Counted from the stretch's first letter, positions 19,198-28,549 are shown. The stretch is DNA of 56,534 nucleotides from Thermoplasmatota archaeon (GCA_023379385.1 JAMCUS010000021.1:1-56534); one strand, 5' to 3'. The notes: a model not told the origin generated them from the letters alone. Numbers and translations are program-made.

Positions 19198-20397
19198 TTA
19201 TTTGTAAGGCATGTAATCCCTTCCCAACAGTTCTCTAACAATGATCAGCCTCATGATGTTCAACGCGCCCTCCGCACCAACAAGATAACTTGTTACACCC
19301 CTTAATCCTTTTTCAAGGCCAGCTTCCTTGGTATAACCCATAGCGCCATGCCACATCATGACTTTTTTGAAGGTATCAAATGCAACTTCGGGCGCCCTGA
19401 GTTTAACCATTGAGACAGCCATGTTTATATCTTTTAAATCCACCTTCTTTCCATTTTCATATTCATCTATAAGCGTAGCGGCCTTGTATATCATGAGCTT
19501 GACCATTTCTATATGGGTATAAAGCTCTACCATTTCAAACTGCAGTCCCTCATACCTGGCAAGTGGCCCACCGAAGGCTTCTCTCTTTTTCAGATGTTCT
19601 ATGCCTATTTCCAGTGCCTCTTCTGCAGCGCCTATACATGCGGAGGAGACAAGCGTTCTTGCAGTCATGAAACCCTCTATGAGCAGTCCGTAACCATCAT
19701 TCTCGCCTTTTAATAAATATTTTTCATCAACCTCTACGTTATCATAGGTAAGCTCCCCTGTGGATATTCCCATCCTGCCCATGTTTTTATAGGTCTGTAC
19801 AGATATGCCAGGGCTCTGCGCAGGGATGTAGATAAGAGACATACCCTTCGTTCTTTTTGATGGGTCTGTTTTTACTATTGTTAAATGCCCACCTCCGAGT
19901 TCTCTGGCCTCTGTAACACCGCTTATAAATCCCTTTTCTCCATTTACAATGTATCTGCTACCCTCTTTTTTTGCAACTGTTTTTATTGCGTATAGGTCCG
20001 ATCCCCCTCCTGTTTCAGTGCTTGCTACACCCAGAAAGGCCTTGCCATCCGTAACCTTTGTCAGTACCTCCTCTTTTGCTTCTTCCGTGCCATATTTAGA
20101 AAATATTTTACCCCATCCAGCATTCAAAAGATAGTATACAGCTGTAGCCATGCTTATATCGGCACGTCCTATCTCCATACCAGCAATTGCAGACTGCAGT
20201 ACAGTACCGTTCATACCGCCATATTTTTCGGGTATGGTTATACCTATCAGCTTCACCTTTGCCAGTTTATCCAACAGTTCCTTCGGTATGCTTCCTTCAT
20301 TATCAATTTTTTCAGAAAGAGGTTTTATCTCTTTCCTGCATATGTTTCTTACTGTATCAAGGAACAACTGATTCTCTTCACTTAAATTAAAATTCAT
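19198..20397 (-). CDS. Acyl-CoA dehydrogenase family flavoprotein
   Basis: 399 residues with the three-domain ACAD layout: a helical N-terminal domain (EENQLFLDTVRNICRKEI), the FAD/beta domain motifs (FLGVASTETGGGSD and GEKGFISGVTEARELGG), and a helical C-terminal domain with HGAMGYTKEAGLEKGLRG. The usual YEGT near the C-terminus is VGAEGA, keeping the catalytic Glu position. FAD-dependent alpha,beta-oxidation of an acyl-CoA is expected, but the substrate is unknown and no beta-oxidation genes adjoin. ATG 20397 is chosen because a TATA-like GATATTTGAT is centred about 26 nt upstream. In-frame ATGs farther out would run into that promoter. Confidence 0.85.
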   Translation of the reverse strand: MNFNLSEENQLFLDTVRNICRKEIKPLSEKIDNEGSIPKELLDKLAKVKLIGITIPEKYGGMNGTVLQSAIAGMEIGRADISMATAVYYLLNAGWGKIFSKYGTEEAKEEVLTKVTDGKAFLGVASTETGGGSDLYAIKTVAKKEGSRYIVNGEKGFISGVTEARELGGGHLTIVKTDPSKRTKGMSLIYIPAQSPGISVQTYKNMGRMGISTGELTYDNVEVDEKYLLKGENDGYGLLIEGFMTARTLVSSACIGAAEEALEIGIEHLKKREAFGGPLARYEGLQFEMVELYTHIEMVKLMIYKAATLIDEYENGKKVDLKDINMAVSMVKLRAPEVAFDTFKKVMMWHGAMGYTKEAGLEKGLRGVTSYLVGAEGALNIMRLIIVRELLGRDYMPYK

Positions 20398-20463
20398 ATT
20401 TAAAACCATGCATATCAAATATCTTTTCCAATAAAAACTTTTTCAAATAAATCTGTATAAATC

Positions 20464-20712
20464 CTACATTTTCAATGTAATGAGTGTCTCCGTATTTTTA
20501 ATGCTCTCTATCACCCTGATTTCATGCACGACAGTGTCTATAGCCTTATTTATATTTGTATCCTCTATCTTGATGATTATATCAAATACTCCTGTTACAG
20601 CATTTACCTCAACAACATTATCTATTTTCTTGAGTTCTCTGATAACCTCTTCTATATGGCCCGGAAACACCTCTATCAGCACAAATATAATATCCTTCTC
20701 ATTATTGTTCAT
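20464..20712 (-). CDS. Stand-alone Lrp/AsnC ligand-binding (RAM) domain protein
   Basis: 82 residues that align with only the C-terminal alpha-beta ligand-binding domain of Lrp/AsnC regulators: IIFVLIEVFPGHIEEVIREL, then VNAVTGVFDIIIKIED and HEIRVIESIKNTETLITLKM. There is no DNA-binding helix-turn-helix. Such RAM domains bind amino acids and form dimers or octamers. A strong ribosome binding site (GGGAGGTGT) sits in the 12 nt after the stop of the IleRS-like gene, so the two are one operon. This pairs an amino-acid-sensing domain with an inactive-looking amino-acid-recognising protein. That functional link is inference. Confidence 0.85.
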   Translation of the reverse strand: MNNNEKDIIFVLIEVFPGHIEEVIRELKKIDNVVEVNAVTGVFDIIIKIEDTNINKAIDTVVHEIRVIESIKNTETLITLKM

Positions 20713-20724
20713 TTATACACCTCC

Positions 20725-23700
20725 CTACAATATTTCATCCACCTCTCTCTCCAGCAGTGTTAACTGTGCAGTATCAAAGGTTGATGGAGAAATTGGCATA
20801 ACAAAGATGGAGTTGTATATGGCAATCTGATCTTTTATTGATTGTATCAACTTCAGAATGGTTATGAATGTATTGTTGGTTACCAGGTATTCAAAACCAT
20901 CCAGAAGTATTATTCCATGTCCACCGGATAAAAACTGTTCCATGATAAGAGATAGCTTTTCAAGGTCCTTTGGCCTTACGGCACCCTCCTTCCCTATATT
21001 TGATAGCCATATAAGTTCAACGTTTTTAAAACCATATTTCATTTTTAATTTTTCAGGAAACTCTCTTGTAACGCATAACCCCCTCATGCCAGCGGCTGTT
21101 ATATTATAAAATATTTCGTATGACCTGGTGGGTTTTTCCTCTTTAACAAGATAGGCTGTACCGGGCTTTATATCTTTATTATTTTTATCTCTCCATAGCC
21201 CGTTCATGTTTTCGCGTTTTGATTCCTCTTCTACTTTGGTAAAGAGCAAATTTATTGATGCCGGAGTCATACCCTCTATTTTTGAAATGGTATCTTTTCC
21301 AGCTGCCAGAATCTGTTTTATAGAGCTGTAACCACTCCTGAGCAAACCATTAATCTCAGTCTCTGATACCGTGATCTGCCTCTCCTTCAGCTCCATTTTA
21401 AATAATTCAGTTCTTTTTTTATAATCCAGCATATTCACCTGGCAGTATGGACATATTTCAAGATATGTAGATATGTTTTTTCCACAGCTGGGGCATATCT
21501 CCATGCCGGCTCCTCCTGAGATTGTTGATGCCTGGGATGTGATCTGGATAGAGAGTGATCTGGATATGCCGGGTATATTCATTAATGTTTCTACTGTCGC
21601 ATGCTTCAGTTTATCCAGTGTTGTATAACCAGCAACTATAAGCAATTTTGCTTTTTCCGGTGACAGACCGGATATGCGCAGCAACTCGGATAATGCACTT
21701 TTAAGATATATTGGTGTTATGCCTATTATAACTGTATTGTTGTCTATCAGCCACTGTACAATGTAATCACCGAGATTTTCCTCCTCAATAAAATCTATTT
21801 TTCTTGCAGTTACCCGTCGCTTTATCACATCCTCATGAAGAGTCACCATATCCTTGAGCGTTTCATCCATTTTTATATATAAATCAATATAATCATTGTA
21901 TTCAAGTTTTAAGTCTCTCCTCATAACTTCAATTTTGTGGATGAGATCATTGGCGATGTACTCACCTTTTAAAGAACTGTTATCCTCATTATCAATGTAT
22001 ATATCATTATTTTTATATGAAAAACTCATAATGTTTTTAGGTATTTTAAGATTGAAAGATACCATGCTGGGAAGAATTTTGACAAGGGTTCCTTCAAGCC
22101 CTATAACATATACCCCTTTGCTGATACCCTCTTTTATCTTTTTAGGTGATTGATACCTGAGCATCATTCCTATTTTTGGTGCCCATTGCCTGTAAACAGC
22201 ACTTATAGCGTTTGGGTTCGGTATAACCTCCACCTCCAGTTCATCCCACTCCTCCGATTTAGGTATGATTTCGATTTTTTTTACATTTGTCAAAATGGAT
22301 ATTTTTTTTGCCAGATTATTTAACAGTTTTGCATCTTCGTCATGTTCCGGGCGTATAACACATCTTTTGATGGGGTATCTTAACTTTTTATGGATAAAAT
22401 TATGTCTCTTTTTATTGATAATGGATACCAGAGAAAACATCTGATCCATAATCTTATCAGACTCCTCGTTGATAAAGCCCTGATTAACCGGAGAAAACAT
22501 GGTTATCGTTACAGATTTTTCATTACCATTCACAACCTTATACATCTTTTCTGCAAGGTATGGAAGAACAGGTACCAGCATTTTTATTATATCTATAAAA
22601 ACTGTGTACAGGACCTGATAGATCGGTTTTCTATTTTCCAGTGCATTGATCTCAATCAGTCTGTTCTTTATAATTCTTATATATCTTCGCGACAGATCAT
22701 TAATTACAAATTTTTCTAATTCTGCAATTGCTCTGTTATATTCATATTTTTCATAAAGTTCATAAACTTTACTCTTCAGTTTTTCTAATTTGCTTATTAT
22801 CCATATGTCTTCCTTCTCAAGCATGGGCTCTATCTTTTTTATGTTTACGTCTTCACCTGTAAATTCATCAGAATAAAAATTTGTAATTGCAAAATTGAAA
22901 CAGCTCCATAAGGATTGAATAAACTTTCTATTTTTTTCAATCTCAGACAGATATAAAAATGGCTTTCCATTATAATTCAATTTTTTAAGTATGGAATACC
23001 TCAGTATGTCGTGTCCGTATTTATCAATTATATCCCTGTACGCAATGGATTCTTTGCCATCATCTCCCACAATATTCAATTTTTTGTATAGAACAATATT
23101 TTTAAACTGGATATCACCCGTAAGTATTAAATGGAGCATTCCTAATCTGATATGCCATTTATTATCGACCAGGTCTATTACCGTATTACCTGTATCTCTT
23201 TCTGTTGATTCAACGGTATCTGATTTTATAAAAGGTGTGTTAAACGAATTTTCCGACATTAAAGACTGTAGCAACACATCCATGAATCTCTGTGATACAG
23301 TAAGCCTTATTTTATTCATTACACCTCCGCAGTCTGCACATCTAAACTCGGCTTTATCTGTAATGACATTCACATCCATTTTATCAAGTTCATTGTAATT
23401 AATTGCTTCTTTCAGATCGTCCAAATTATCCATTATCCTTACATGTTTACATCTGGTACATCTCCATGCCGGAAAGTCTACACCAAATTTATTGTAACTT
23501 GAAATAATCCAGTATTTATCAGTGTACGTTCCCTTTATTGTCTCTTTTACAGTGCCTGTATTTACCTGTTCCAATTTTTTATTTAGTATGTCATAATATT
23601 CAGAACAGTCCATGTAAAACAGTTCGCTTTTCCTGTATATCACTTTCGTGTTACAGCTGCTGCATCTGGCCACCTTATGTTTGATCTTTATTTCGTACAG

Positions 23701-24864
23701 AATGTTATTATCCTCTTTCAGATCCTTAATAATTAATGAGCTGGCATCCTGTATAGAGAACCCTGCGTATTTATTTATGACATCTGTTGAGAATGCCCCT
23801 TTATCATCTACTATCTGTATCGCAGGCAATCCAAATTTCTCACCAAGCAGTTCATCTGCCTTTCCTATGGCTGGTGTAACCATAGCAATACCCGTACCTT
23901 TATCAGCAACCATATCTGACAGTATGACCGTGTTAATGCGCTTGTTGATATTATCTCCGTAATATGGTATCTCTGTACTGAGCGGATGAATATATTCCAT
24001 TCCCGATAATGATTCACCTTTTATCGTATCAACTGTTTTGTATATAGGAATTGACAGGTTTTTTAAAATGCTTTCAGCACTTTTTTTAGAGGTGATCATA
24101 ACCTCCCTTTTTCCACCACCAGCAGGAATTTCTATGCGGACATAATCCACCGATGGATTAATAGCTATCGCCATCATATTAGCTATGTTCCATGGCTCTG
24201 TGGTTCTTATAACTAAGAATTCATTACCATTTTTTTTAAGATAAACCTTGAGCAGGTAGGATACCTCTTCCACAACGCTATACGCCATATCGTCGTCTGT
24301 AAGATCTACTCTGCAATTACTGCACCATGGAATAACATGAAAGCCGTATTTTAATCTTCCACGTCCGTAAAGAATTTTTAATAAATTCCATACCTTATTC
24401 ACATACTTACTACTTAAAAAATCAGGGTTCGAATTCCAGTTGATTACTACCGCACTTTTGCTCCATTCATCACTCATATTTTTTATGTATGTGTTAAAAA
24501 GATCAATCGATTTCATCCTGTAATTCAATAAATTTTCCGTGATTATATCGGCTATACTGGACAGTTTCATGTAAGCCAGTACCTCTTTCGAAAGTGAAAC
24601 ATTCGCAAAGGTAGGAACAAACGGTGCCTCTACATTAAAACCAAACATCTGTTTTGTTTTTATAATGGCATCCATATATATTTTGTTAATATAGCCATCT
24701 AAATCACCAGTATTGATTGGCAAAGAGGCATTTAACACATTGTATTTCTTTTTGCTGGAAAAAAAATTTTTGCCTATGGAATGTAAATAATCATACGACC
24801 ACACATCACGAAATTCAGATTCTATTTTAGTATAGTCGTATACCGGTTCTATTTTTTGTATCAT
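20725..24864 (-). CDS. Isoleucyl-tRNA synthetase-like protein lacking catalytic signatures, fused to HhH, zinc ribbon and DUF835
   Basis: 1379 residues. Residues 1-~900 follow archaeal IleRS: a Rossmann core, a CP1 editing domain (TTEPWNIANM at 221, GTGIAMVTPAIGKAD at 323), zinc-type Cys pairs at 401-404, 469-472 and 509-512, the second half of the core (DIIDKYGHDILRY at 611), and an anticodon-binding-like helical domain (~650-790). The HIGH site reads DLDG (54-57), still followed by INKI. The WDxHGLPIE region is replaced by FVPTFANVS, and no KMSKS precedes DIIDKYG. Added parts are HhH motifs (~1055-1110), a CPSC...CPYC ribbon (1124-1141), a further HhH-like segment (~1160-1205) and DUF835, an archaeal RecA/KaiC-related domain (~1235-1379, with WLSN and LLDGFEYL). 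Aminoacylation is therefore unlikely. tRNA or isoleucine sensing, or editing in trans, are inferences. A normal ileS should exist elsewhere. Confidence 0.85.
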   Translation of the reverse strand: MIQKIEPVYDYTKIESEFRDVWSYDYLHSIGKNFFSSKKKYNVLNASLPINTGDLDGYINKIYMDAIIKTKQMFGFNVEAPFVPTFANVSLSKEVLAYMKLSSIADIITENLLNYRMKSIDLFNTYIKNMSDEWSKSAVVINWNSNPDFLSSKYVNKVWNLLKILYGRGRLKYGFHVIPWCSNCRVDLTDDDMAYSVVEEVSYLLKVYLKKNGNEFLVIRTTEPWNIANMMAIAINPSVDYVRIEIPAGGGKREVMITSKKSAESILKNLSIPIYKTVDTIKGESLSGMEYIHPLSTEIPYYGDNINKRINTVILSDMVADKGTGIAMVTPAIGKADELLGEKFGLPAIQIVDDKGAFSTDVINKYAGFSIQDASSLIIKDLKEDNNILYEIKIKHKVARCSSCNTKVIYRKSELFYMDCSEYYDILNKKLEQVNTGTVKETIKGTYTDKYWIISSYNKFGVDFPAWRCTRCKHVRIMDNLDDLKEAINYNELDKMDVNVITDKAEFRCADCGGVMNKIRLTVSQRFMDVLLQSLMSENSFNTPFIKSDTVESTERDTGNTVIDLVDNKWHIRLGMLHLILTGDIQFKNIVLYKKLNIVGDDGKESIAYRDIIDKYGHDILRYSILKKLNYNGKPFLYLSEIEKNRKFIQSLWSCFNFAITNFYSDEFTGEDVNIKKIEPMLEKEDIWIISKLEKLKSKVYELYEKYEYNRAIAELEKFVINDLSRRYIRIIKNRLIEINALENRKPIYQVLYTVFIDIIKMLVPVLPYLAEKMYKVVNGNEKSVTITMFSPVNQGFINEESDKIMDQMFSLVSIINKKRHNFIHKKLRYPIKRCVIRPEHDEDAKLLNNLAKKISILTNVKKIEIIPKSEEWDELEVEVIPNPNAISAVYRQWAPKIGMMLRYQSPKKIKEGISKGVYVIGLEGTLVKILPSMVSFNLKIPKNIMSFSYKNNDIYIDNEDNSSLKGEYIANDLIHKIEVMRRDLKLEYNDYIDLYIKMDETLKDMVTLHEDVIKRRVTARKIDFIEEENLGDYIVQWLIDNNTVIIGITPIYLKSALSELLRISGLSPEKAKLLIVAGYTTLDKLKHATVETLMNIPGISRSLSIQITSQASTISGGAGMEICPSCGKNISTYLEICPYCQVNMLDYKKRTELFKMELKERQITVSETEINGLLRSGYSSIKQILAAGKDTISKIEGMTPASINLLFTKVEEESKRENMNGLWRDKNNKDIKPGTAYLVKEEKPTRSYEIFYNITAAGMRGLCVTREFPEKLKMKYGFKNVELIWLSNIGKEGAVRPKDLEKLSLIMEQFLSGGHGIILLDGFEYLVTNNTFITILKLIQSIKDQIAIYNSIFVMPISPSTFDTAQLTLLEREVDEIL

Positions 24865-25094
24865 TTCATCACCAGAATGGGTTATAATATTATAAATTTA
24901 TATCCTACTATCACCACAGTCATTATTAAAGGATCGCATGACTAAATCAATCAAGGGCAATTTAGCATATTCTAACAGTACCTTCCGATATTTATCTTTA
25001 TCCATTATTTCATATAAAACTATCTATCTCCCCATACCACCCCAGTACCGTCTGTAATATTGATATCTTTTTTACGCAATCTTTATTTTATATC

Positions 25095-25334
25095 TTATGG
25101 TATAAGTTTAGAGCCGTCTGACGTGAGCATATACAGTTTATAAGCACCACCAACACCATTAATTTTCAGGGTGGACCTTACAAAATTCAGTTTCTTAAGG
25201 TTATCAAGATGTCCTGCTAAAGATTCGATACCTATCTTTTCAAGTTTCTTACTTTTCTTCATCATCTGTTCCATGGATAATCCTTCCCTGAACTCTTTCA
25301 GCATGCCAATGATCTCCATATCAATTTCTTCCAT
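25095..25334 (-). CDS. Small winged-helix DNA-binding protein
   Basis: 79 residues: two helices, a recognition-like helix (ESLAGHLDNLKKLNFVRS) and a beta wing (STLKINGVGGAYKLYMLTSDG), the layout of small ArsR/MarR-like winged helix proteins. No metal-binding Cys is present. GGAGGATGAT lies a few nt before the ATG, and TATAAAATT is about 60 nt upstream on the minus strand. It is probably a transcription regulator of unknown target. It lies between tgtA and the IleRS-like gene on the same strand with clear gaps, so it is likely a separate unit. Confidence 0.7.
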   Translation of the reverse strand: MEEIDMEIIGMLKEFREGLSMEQMMKKSKKLEKIGIESLAGHLDNLKKLNFVRSTLKINGVGGAYKLYMLTSDGSKLIP

Positions 25335-25420
25335 GTTTTATCATCCTCCTGCCAATAACAATCCTAGTTTATGCATCTCTTTTTATGTAAATTTTATAGT
25401 CAATGGACCACTCCATATCC

Positions 25421-25465
25421 AGCAATCTACGTTGATAAATGGCAGAGTTGCCATTTGAGATTGCT
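25421..25465. ncRNA. Nested perfect inverted repeats, possible structured RNA or operator
   Basis: AGCAATCT (25421-25428) pairs with AGATTGCT (25458-25465). Inside, AAATGGCA (25437-25444) pairs with TGCCATTT (25449-25456) around a GAGT loop. The outer and inner stems are separated by 8 nt on one side and 1 nt on the other. Both stems are perfect 8-bp pairs, unusual for chance in AT-rich DNA. It lies between tgtA and the winged-helix gene. It may be a terminator or attenuator, a small RNA, or two palindromic protein sites. Box C/D or H/ACA marks are not convincing. Confidence 0.4.
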
Positions 25466-25489
25466 AAGTGATAAAATATTGCATAATTA

Positions 25490-27379
25490 TTAAACGATTT
25501 CCGTGGTATTCCTGTTTTTAAATATTCCTTCTCTTATTTTTACACATATGCCTCTCTTGAATTTCTGCATCTCTATCGGAGTCATAAATGAGGTACCACA
25601 TGCTATTACACTGTTTGATCCGTCGATGACTATAACTTCATCTCCAACATGTATATTTTTATCTGCAGATACGACAAATTTTGCAAACAGATTGTACCCT
25701 TTTGATACAAAATCCACTGCATCATCTGATACAGTAACTCTGTATCTATCCTTTTCAAGAATTTTGTTCATAAGTATAGCACCGTCAATTTTGAGATTAA
25801 AGAAGCCGCTGTTTCTCAGGGATAGTATATGTTTGTTCTCTTTTTTTATCATCCGTAATCTGCCTGTATTTTTTGAATAAATAAAAGAGGTGTCCCTGGA
25901 AGATAGCAATGCAGAAGCACCTTCACCGAACTGATAATCAAGAATAGCACCGCACCGTCTGTATTCCCACTCCACAGGCGGTGAAGACCCCTTAGCCATT
26001 CCTGTTACCATTTTGTTGAACGTACCGATCCAGAAAGGAATTTCATATCTATCAAAATATTTTTCAGAATAAATGATTGCGTTGAATGGATAACTCCATA
26101 ACAGTTCTGATGGTATTATGCCTAATGGTGTGTTGCATAACCTGTTTTCATATTTTAATCCACCTCCCCAGGATGGAGCAGATTTTGTCATGGCGATCTC
26201 CTTATCTTTGCATTCAATATATTTTTTTGTATTTTTCAATACCCTGTCTAGTGATCTTGTTATGGCAGGGTGATAATAGGATTCATACCCTGATAAGCTG
26301 AATGATCTTCTATCAACCGGTTCGTAATATTCCATAACCTCTCTATGCTGTCTTATAACGTTGAATATATCCATAAAATTGGGATGGGCTTTTGCTCTCA
26401 TAGTTACGAGCTCCCAGAGTGTACCCTCCTTTATATTCTGCTTCACAAGCTCTATCTCCTTGAACGAAACATATAAATTATGAAGTGCAATTTTTTCTAC
26501 AAGCTCCTTTTCTGTCAGTTTTTTAAGTTCTTTAGGAGTATAAGCAGTGCATATCGGGCATACACATGGCAGGTAATCCAGTTCCTCCAGCGATCTGGTT
26601 CCATCTATGTACATGAATTTATGTTCGTATGCATATTTAATATAAGACGAGGAATCAAAAAAATCAACTCCCAGAAAAGCAGCCATTGCAAACATTATGG
26701 GGTGACCAGCCCCGAAAAGATGTACAGGTAAAGAGGGATCTGCAGTCTCCTTGACTGAAAGGATTACATCTGCCAGGGTACCGAATTTATATGATTCCAT
26801 AAGGGGTACCACACCACCTATGGCAAGGTAATTTTCAGGCTGCGACTGGGACTCTGCAGCTATTCTTCTCAGATCAGGGTACACACCACCCTGAACCGGA
26901 GCAACAATGATACGATCGCCTGCCAGTTCCCTTGCCCTTTTTGTTCTCTCTTCCGTTATTTTTATTTTATTTAATACTGTATCATAATCATCATATGGCT
27001 CTGAAAAGAGATCTAAAACCGTTGGAAGATCCACTCCTGCCTTCAGCTGAAATGAAAAGATCTCATCGTAAGATACATCAATCTCTCCGTATTGATGCTG
27101 TTGAAATGCACCGGAGTCAGTCATAATGATACCGTTATAGCCAAGCACTTTATGTATGCCGTCTTGCAGAATCGTATCTTTCAACTGCTGATTTTTATAG
27201 ATGATATAGCTGTTTGTTATGATAATTTTCAGATCAAAATATTTTTTCATGATCTCTAAACCTAAATCACTTTTGAGGGGATTTATAACGGGCATGAGAA
27301 CCGGAGTCTCTACCTTTTTATCATTGACCTCAAAAATGGTGATCCTGGCCATTCCATCTCTATCTTTTATTTCAAGCAT
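25490..27379 (-). CDS. tgtA: Archaeosine tRNA-guanine transglycosylase (arcTGT)
   Basis: Exchanges guanine-15 in tRNA for preQ0, the first step of archaeosine formation. The TIM-barrel part has the substrate Asp in MTDSGAFQ, IVAPVQGG, the nucleophile-region VDFFDSSSY and the zinc site CVCPICTAYTP followed by LHNLY. The C1/C2 domains and a C-terminal PUA domain (about residues 550-625, ending GTSFMTPIEMQKFKRGICVK) complete the archaeal form. The length of 629 is at the long end for the family. It is divergent from the SelB-like gene across a 120-bp promoter region. Confidence 0.94.
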   Translation of the reverse strand: MLEIKDRDGMARITIFEVNDKKVETPVLMPVINPLKSDLGLEIMKKYFDLKIIITNSYIIYKNQQLKDTILQDGIHKVLGYNGIIMTDSGAFQQHQYGEIDVSYDEIFSFQLKAGVDLPTVLDLFSEPYDDYDTVLNKIKITEERTKRARELAGDRIIVAPVQGGVYPDLRRIAAESQSQPENYLAIGGVVPLMESYKFGTLADVILSVKETADPSLPVHLFGAGHPIMFAMAAFLGVDFFDSSSYIKYAYEHKFMYIDGTRSLEELDYLPCVCPICTAYTPKELKKLTEKELVEKIALHNLYVSFKEIELVKQNIKEGTLWELVTMRAKAHPNFMDIFNVIRQHREVMEYYEPVDRRSFSLSGYESYYHPAITRSLDRVLKNTKKYIECKDKEIAMTKSAPSWGGGLKYENRLCNTPLGIIPSELLWSYPFNAIIYSEKYFDRYEIPFWIGTFNKMVTGMAKGSSPPVEWEYRRCGAILDYQFGEGASALLSSRDTSFIYSKNTGRLRMIKKENKHILSLRNSGFFNLKIDGAILMNKILEKDRYRVTVSDDAVDFVSKGYNLFAKFVVSADKNIHVGDEVIVIDGSNSVIACGTSFMTPIEMQKFKRGICVKIREGIFKNRNTTEIV

Positions 27380-27499
27380 AGAATGGTTTTTACAGATTAT
27401 AGATATAAAAGTATTACTATAGGTATTTTTGTTTTAATTTTTTAGACAGATATCTTTTTGAATAAGATTAATAAGTGGTAAATTCATAACTAAGTCAAG

Positions 27500-28486
27500 G
27501 TGGTTAAAATTAGAAGCTCTATATCCATTGTTTATCTTGGCCCTGAATATCTGCTTTCTAAACTTGGGAAGAAAGGAACTGTAAGTGATATCTGCTTTTA
27601 TAATTATAAAAAAGAGGATTTAACAGTCAGTTTTATAACACCTGTAAAATATCCTGATAGAGTTCAAACCCTCCTTTATGCAATGACCCTGGGTGATACG
27701 GTTATACTGAATATTCCAGCCATGGATGGTGCCTTGGGTGAAGAGATCATTGCCATAGACCTTCTGAATAAAACAGATGGATTCATTACGACACTATCAC
27801 AACTGGATCCTGATATATTCAATAGCGAAGAGGGTAAAAAATACCAATACATAGATGCTGCAAATATTGATAAAATATCCAGGGATCATCTTATAGCTGG
27901 ATATAGAAAGCTGAATAAGATTGATGAACTGTATAAATGGATGGACACATATAGCTCAAAACCTTCAGATATTAATCAGCCATATATGGCTATAGATCAC
28001 AGCTTCATGGTAAAGGGTGTTGGAACCGTTATATTATCCATTCTAAGAGACGGGAATATAAAAGTTCACGATACCATGATGTTATATCCATCAAAAAAGA
28101 TTGTAGAAATAAAGTCAATCCAGGTACACGACATTAATAGAGAGGAGGCATATTCCTCTGAAAGAGTTGGCATTGCATTCAAGGGGCTGAATATAGATGA
28201 GGTGGAGAGAGGGAATATAATTGCAATGCCAGATAGTCTGTCAATTGCCGATAAAGTTACGGGAACATTCCATTTAAATCCTTTTTATAAAAAAACAGTT
28301 AATGCAGGCATGCATGCTACCTTATACATCAATATGCAATCTGTTCCATGTGTTGTAACAAATTTATCTGATTCCAGTATAGATCTTGAACTGGGTAAAA
28401 AGATTACTTATAAAGAAGGATGGACAGGATTACTTTTAACACTGGATTCCAAACTACCAAGAATTGCTGGCAAGGTTAAAATGTAA
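27500..28486 (+). CDS. SelB-like EF-Tu-family protein with degenerate GTPase domain (aSelBL type)
   Basis: 328 residues. The C-terminal two-thirds hold EF-Tu domain II (FMVKGVGTVILSILRDGNIKVHDTMMLYP, VEIKSIQVH) and domain III-like strands. The N-terminal third has the G-domain outline but lacks the P-loop GHVDHGKT (here YLGPEYLLSKLGKKG), and no NKxD motif is seen. This matches the described archaeal SelB-like family, in which many members cannot bind GTP. Its function is unknown. It does not indicate selenocysteine use, and no SECIS or selenocysteine genes are seen. A GTG at 27500 is the start. It may be leaderless. Confidence 0.75.
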   Translation: MVKIRSSISIVYLGPEYLLSKLGKKGTVSDICFYNYKKEDLTVSFITPVKYPDRVQTLLYAMTLGDTVILNIPAMDGALGEEIIAIDLLNKTDGFITTLSQLDPDIFNSEEGKKYQYIDAANIDKISRDHLIAGYRKLNKIDELYKWMDTYSSKPSDINQPYMAIDHSFMVKGVGTVILSILRDGNIKVHDTMMLYPSKKIVEIKSIQVHDINREEAYSSERVGIAFKGLNIDEVERGNIIAMPDSLSIADKVTGTFHLNPFYKKTVNAGMHATLYINMQSVPCVVTNLSDSSIDLELGKKITYKEGWTGLLLTLDSKLPRIAGKVKM

Positions 28487-28510
28487 TACTCAATATCCTT
28501 GTGACCTCCT

Positions 28511-28549
28511 CTCCTAGCTAAAGCATAGGAGTATTATAGCTTCCCCCAT
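28511..28549. repeat. Hairpin plus GCTTCCCCCAT motif, copy 1
   Basis: CTCCTA (28511-28516) and TAGGAG (28526-28531) form a perfect 6-bp stem, followed after 7 nt by GCTTCCCCCAT (28539-28549). A second copy of the same plan lies at 41210-41250 beside a tnpB stub. Read on the minus strand, GGGGGAAGC followed by a stem with CTTTAG in the loop resembles IS200/IS605 subterminal ends. It is probably the scar of such an element at the border of the accessory region. Confidence 0.45.

Noticed and set aside
27500-28486. Evidence for selenocysteine use from a SelB-like gene
   Set aside because: The GTP-binding loop is absent and no selenocysteine tRNA, SelA/SepSecS, SelD or SECIS element is seen. The non-selenocysteine SelB-like family fits better.
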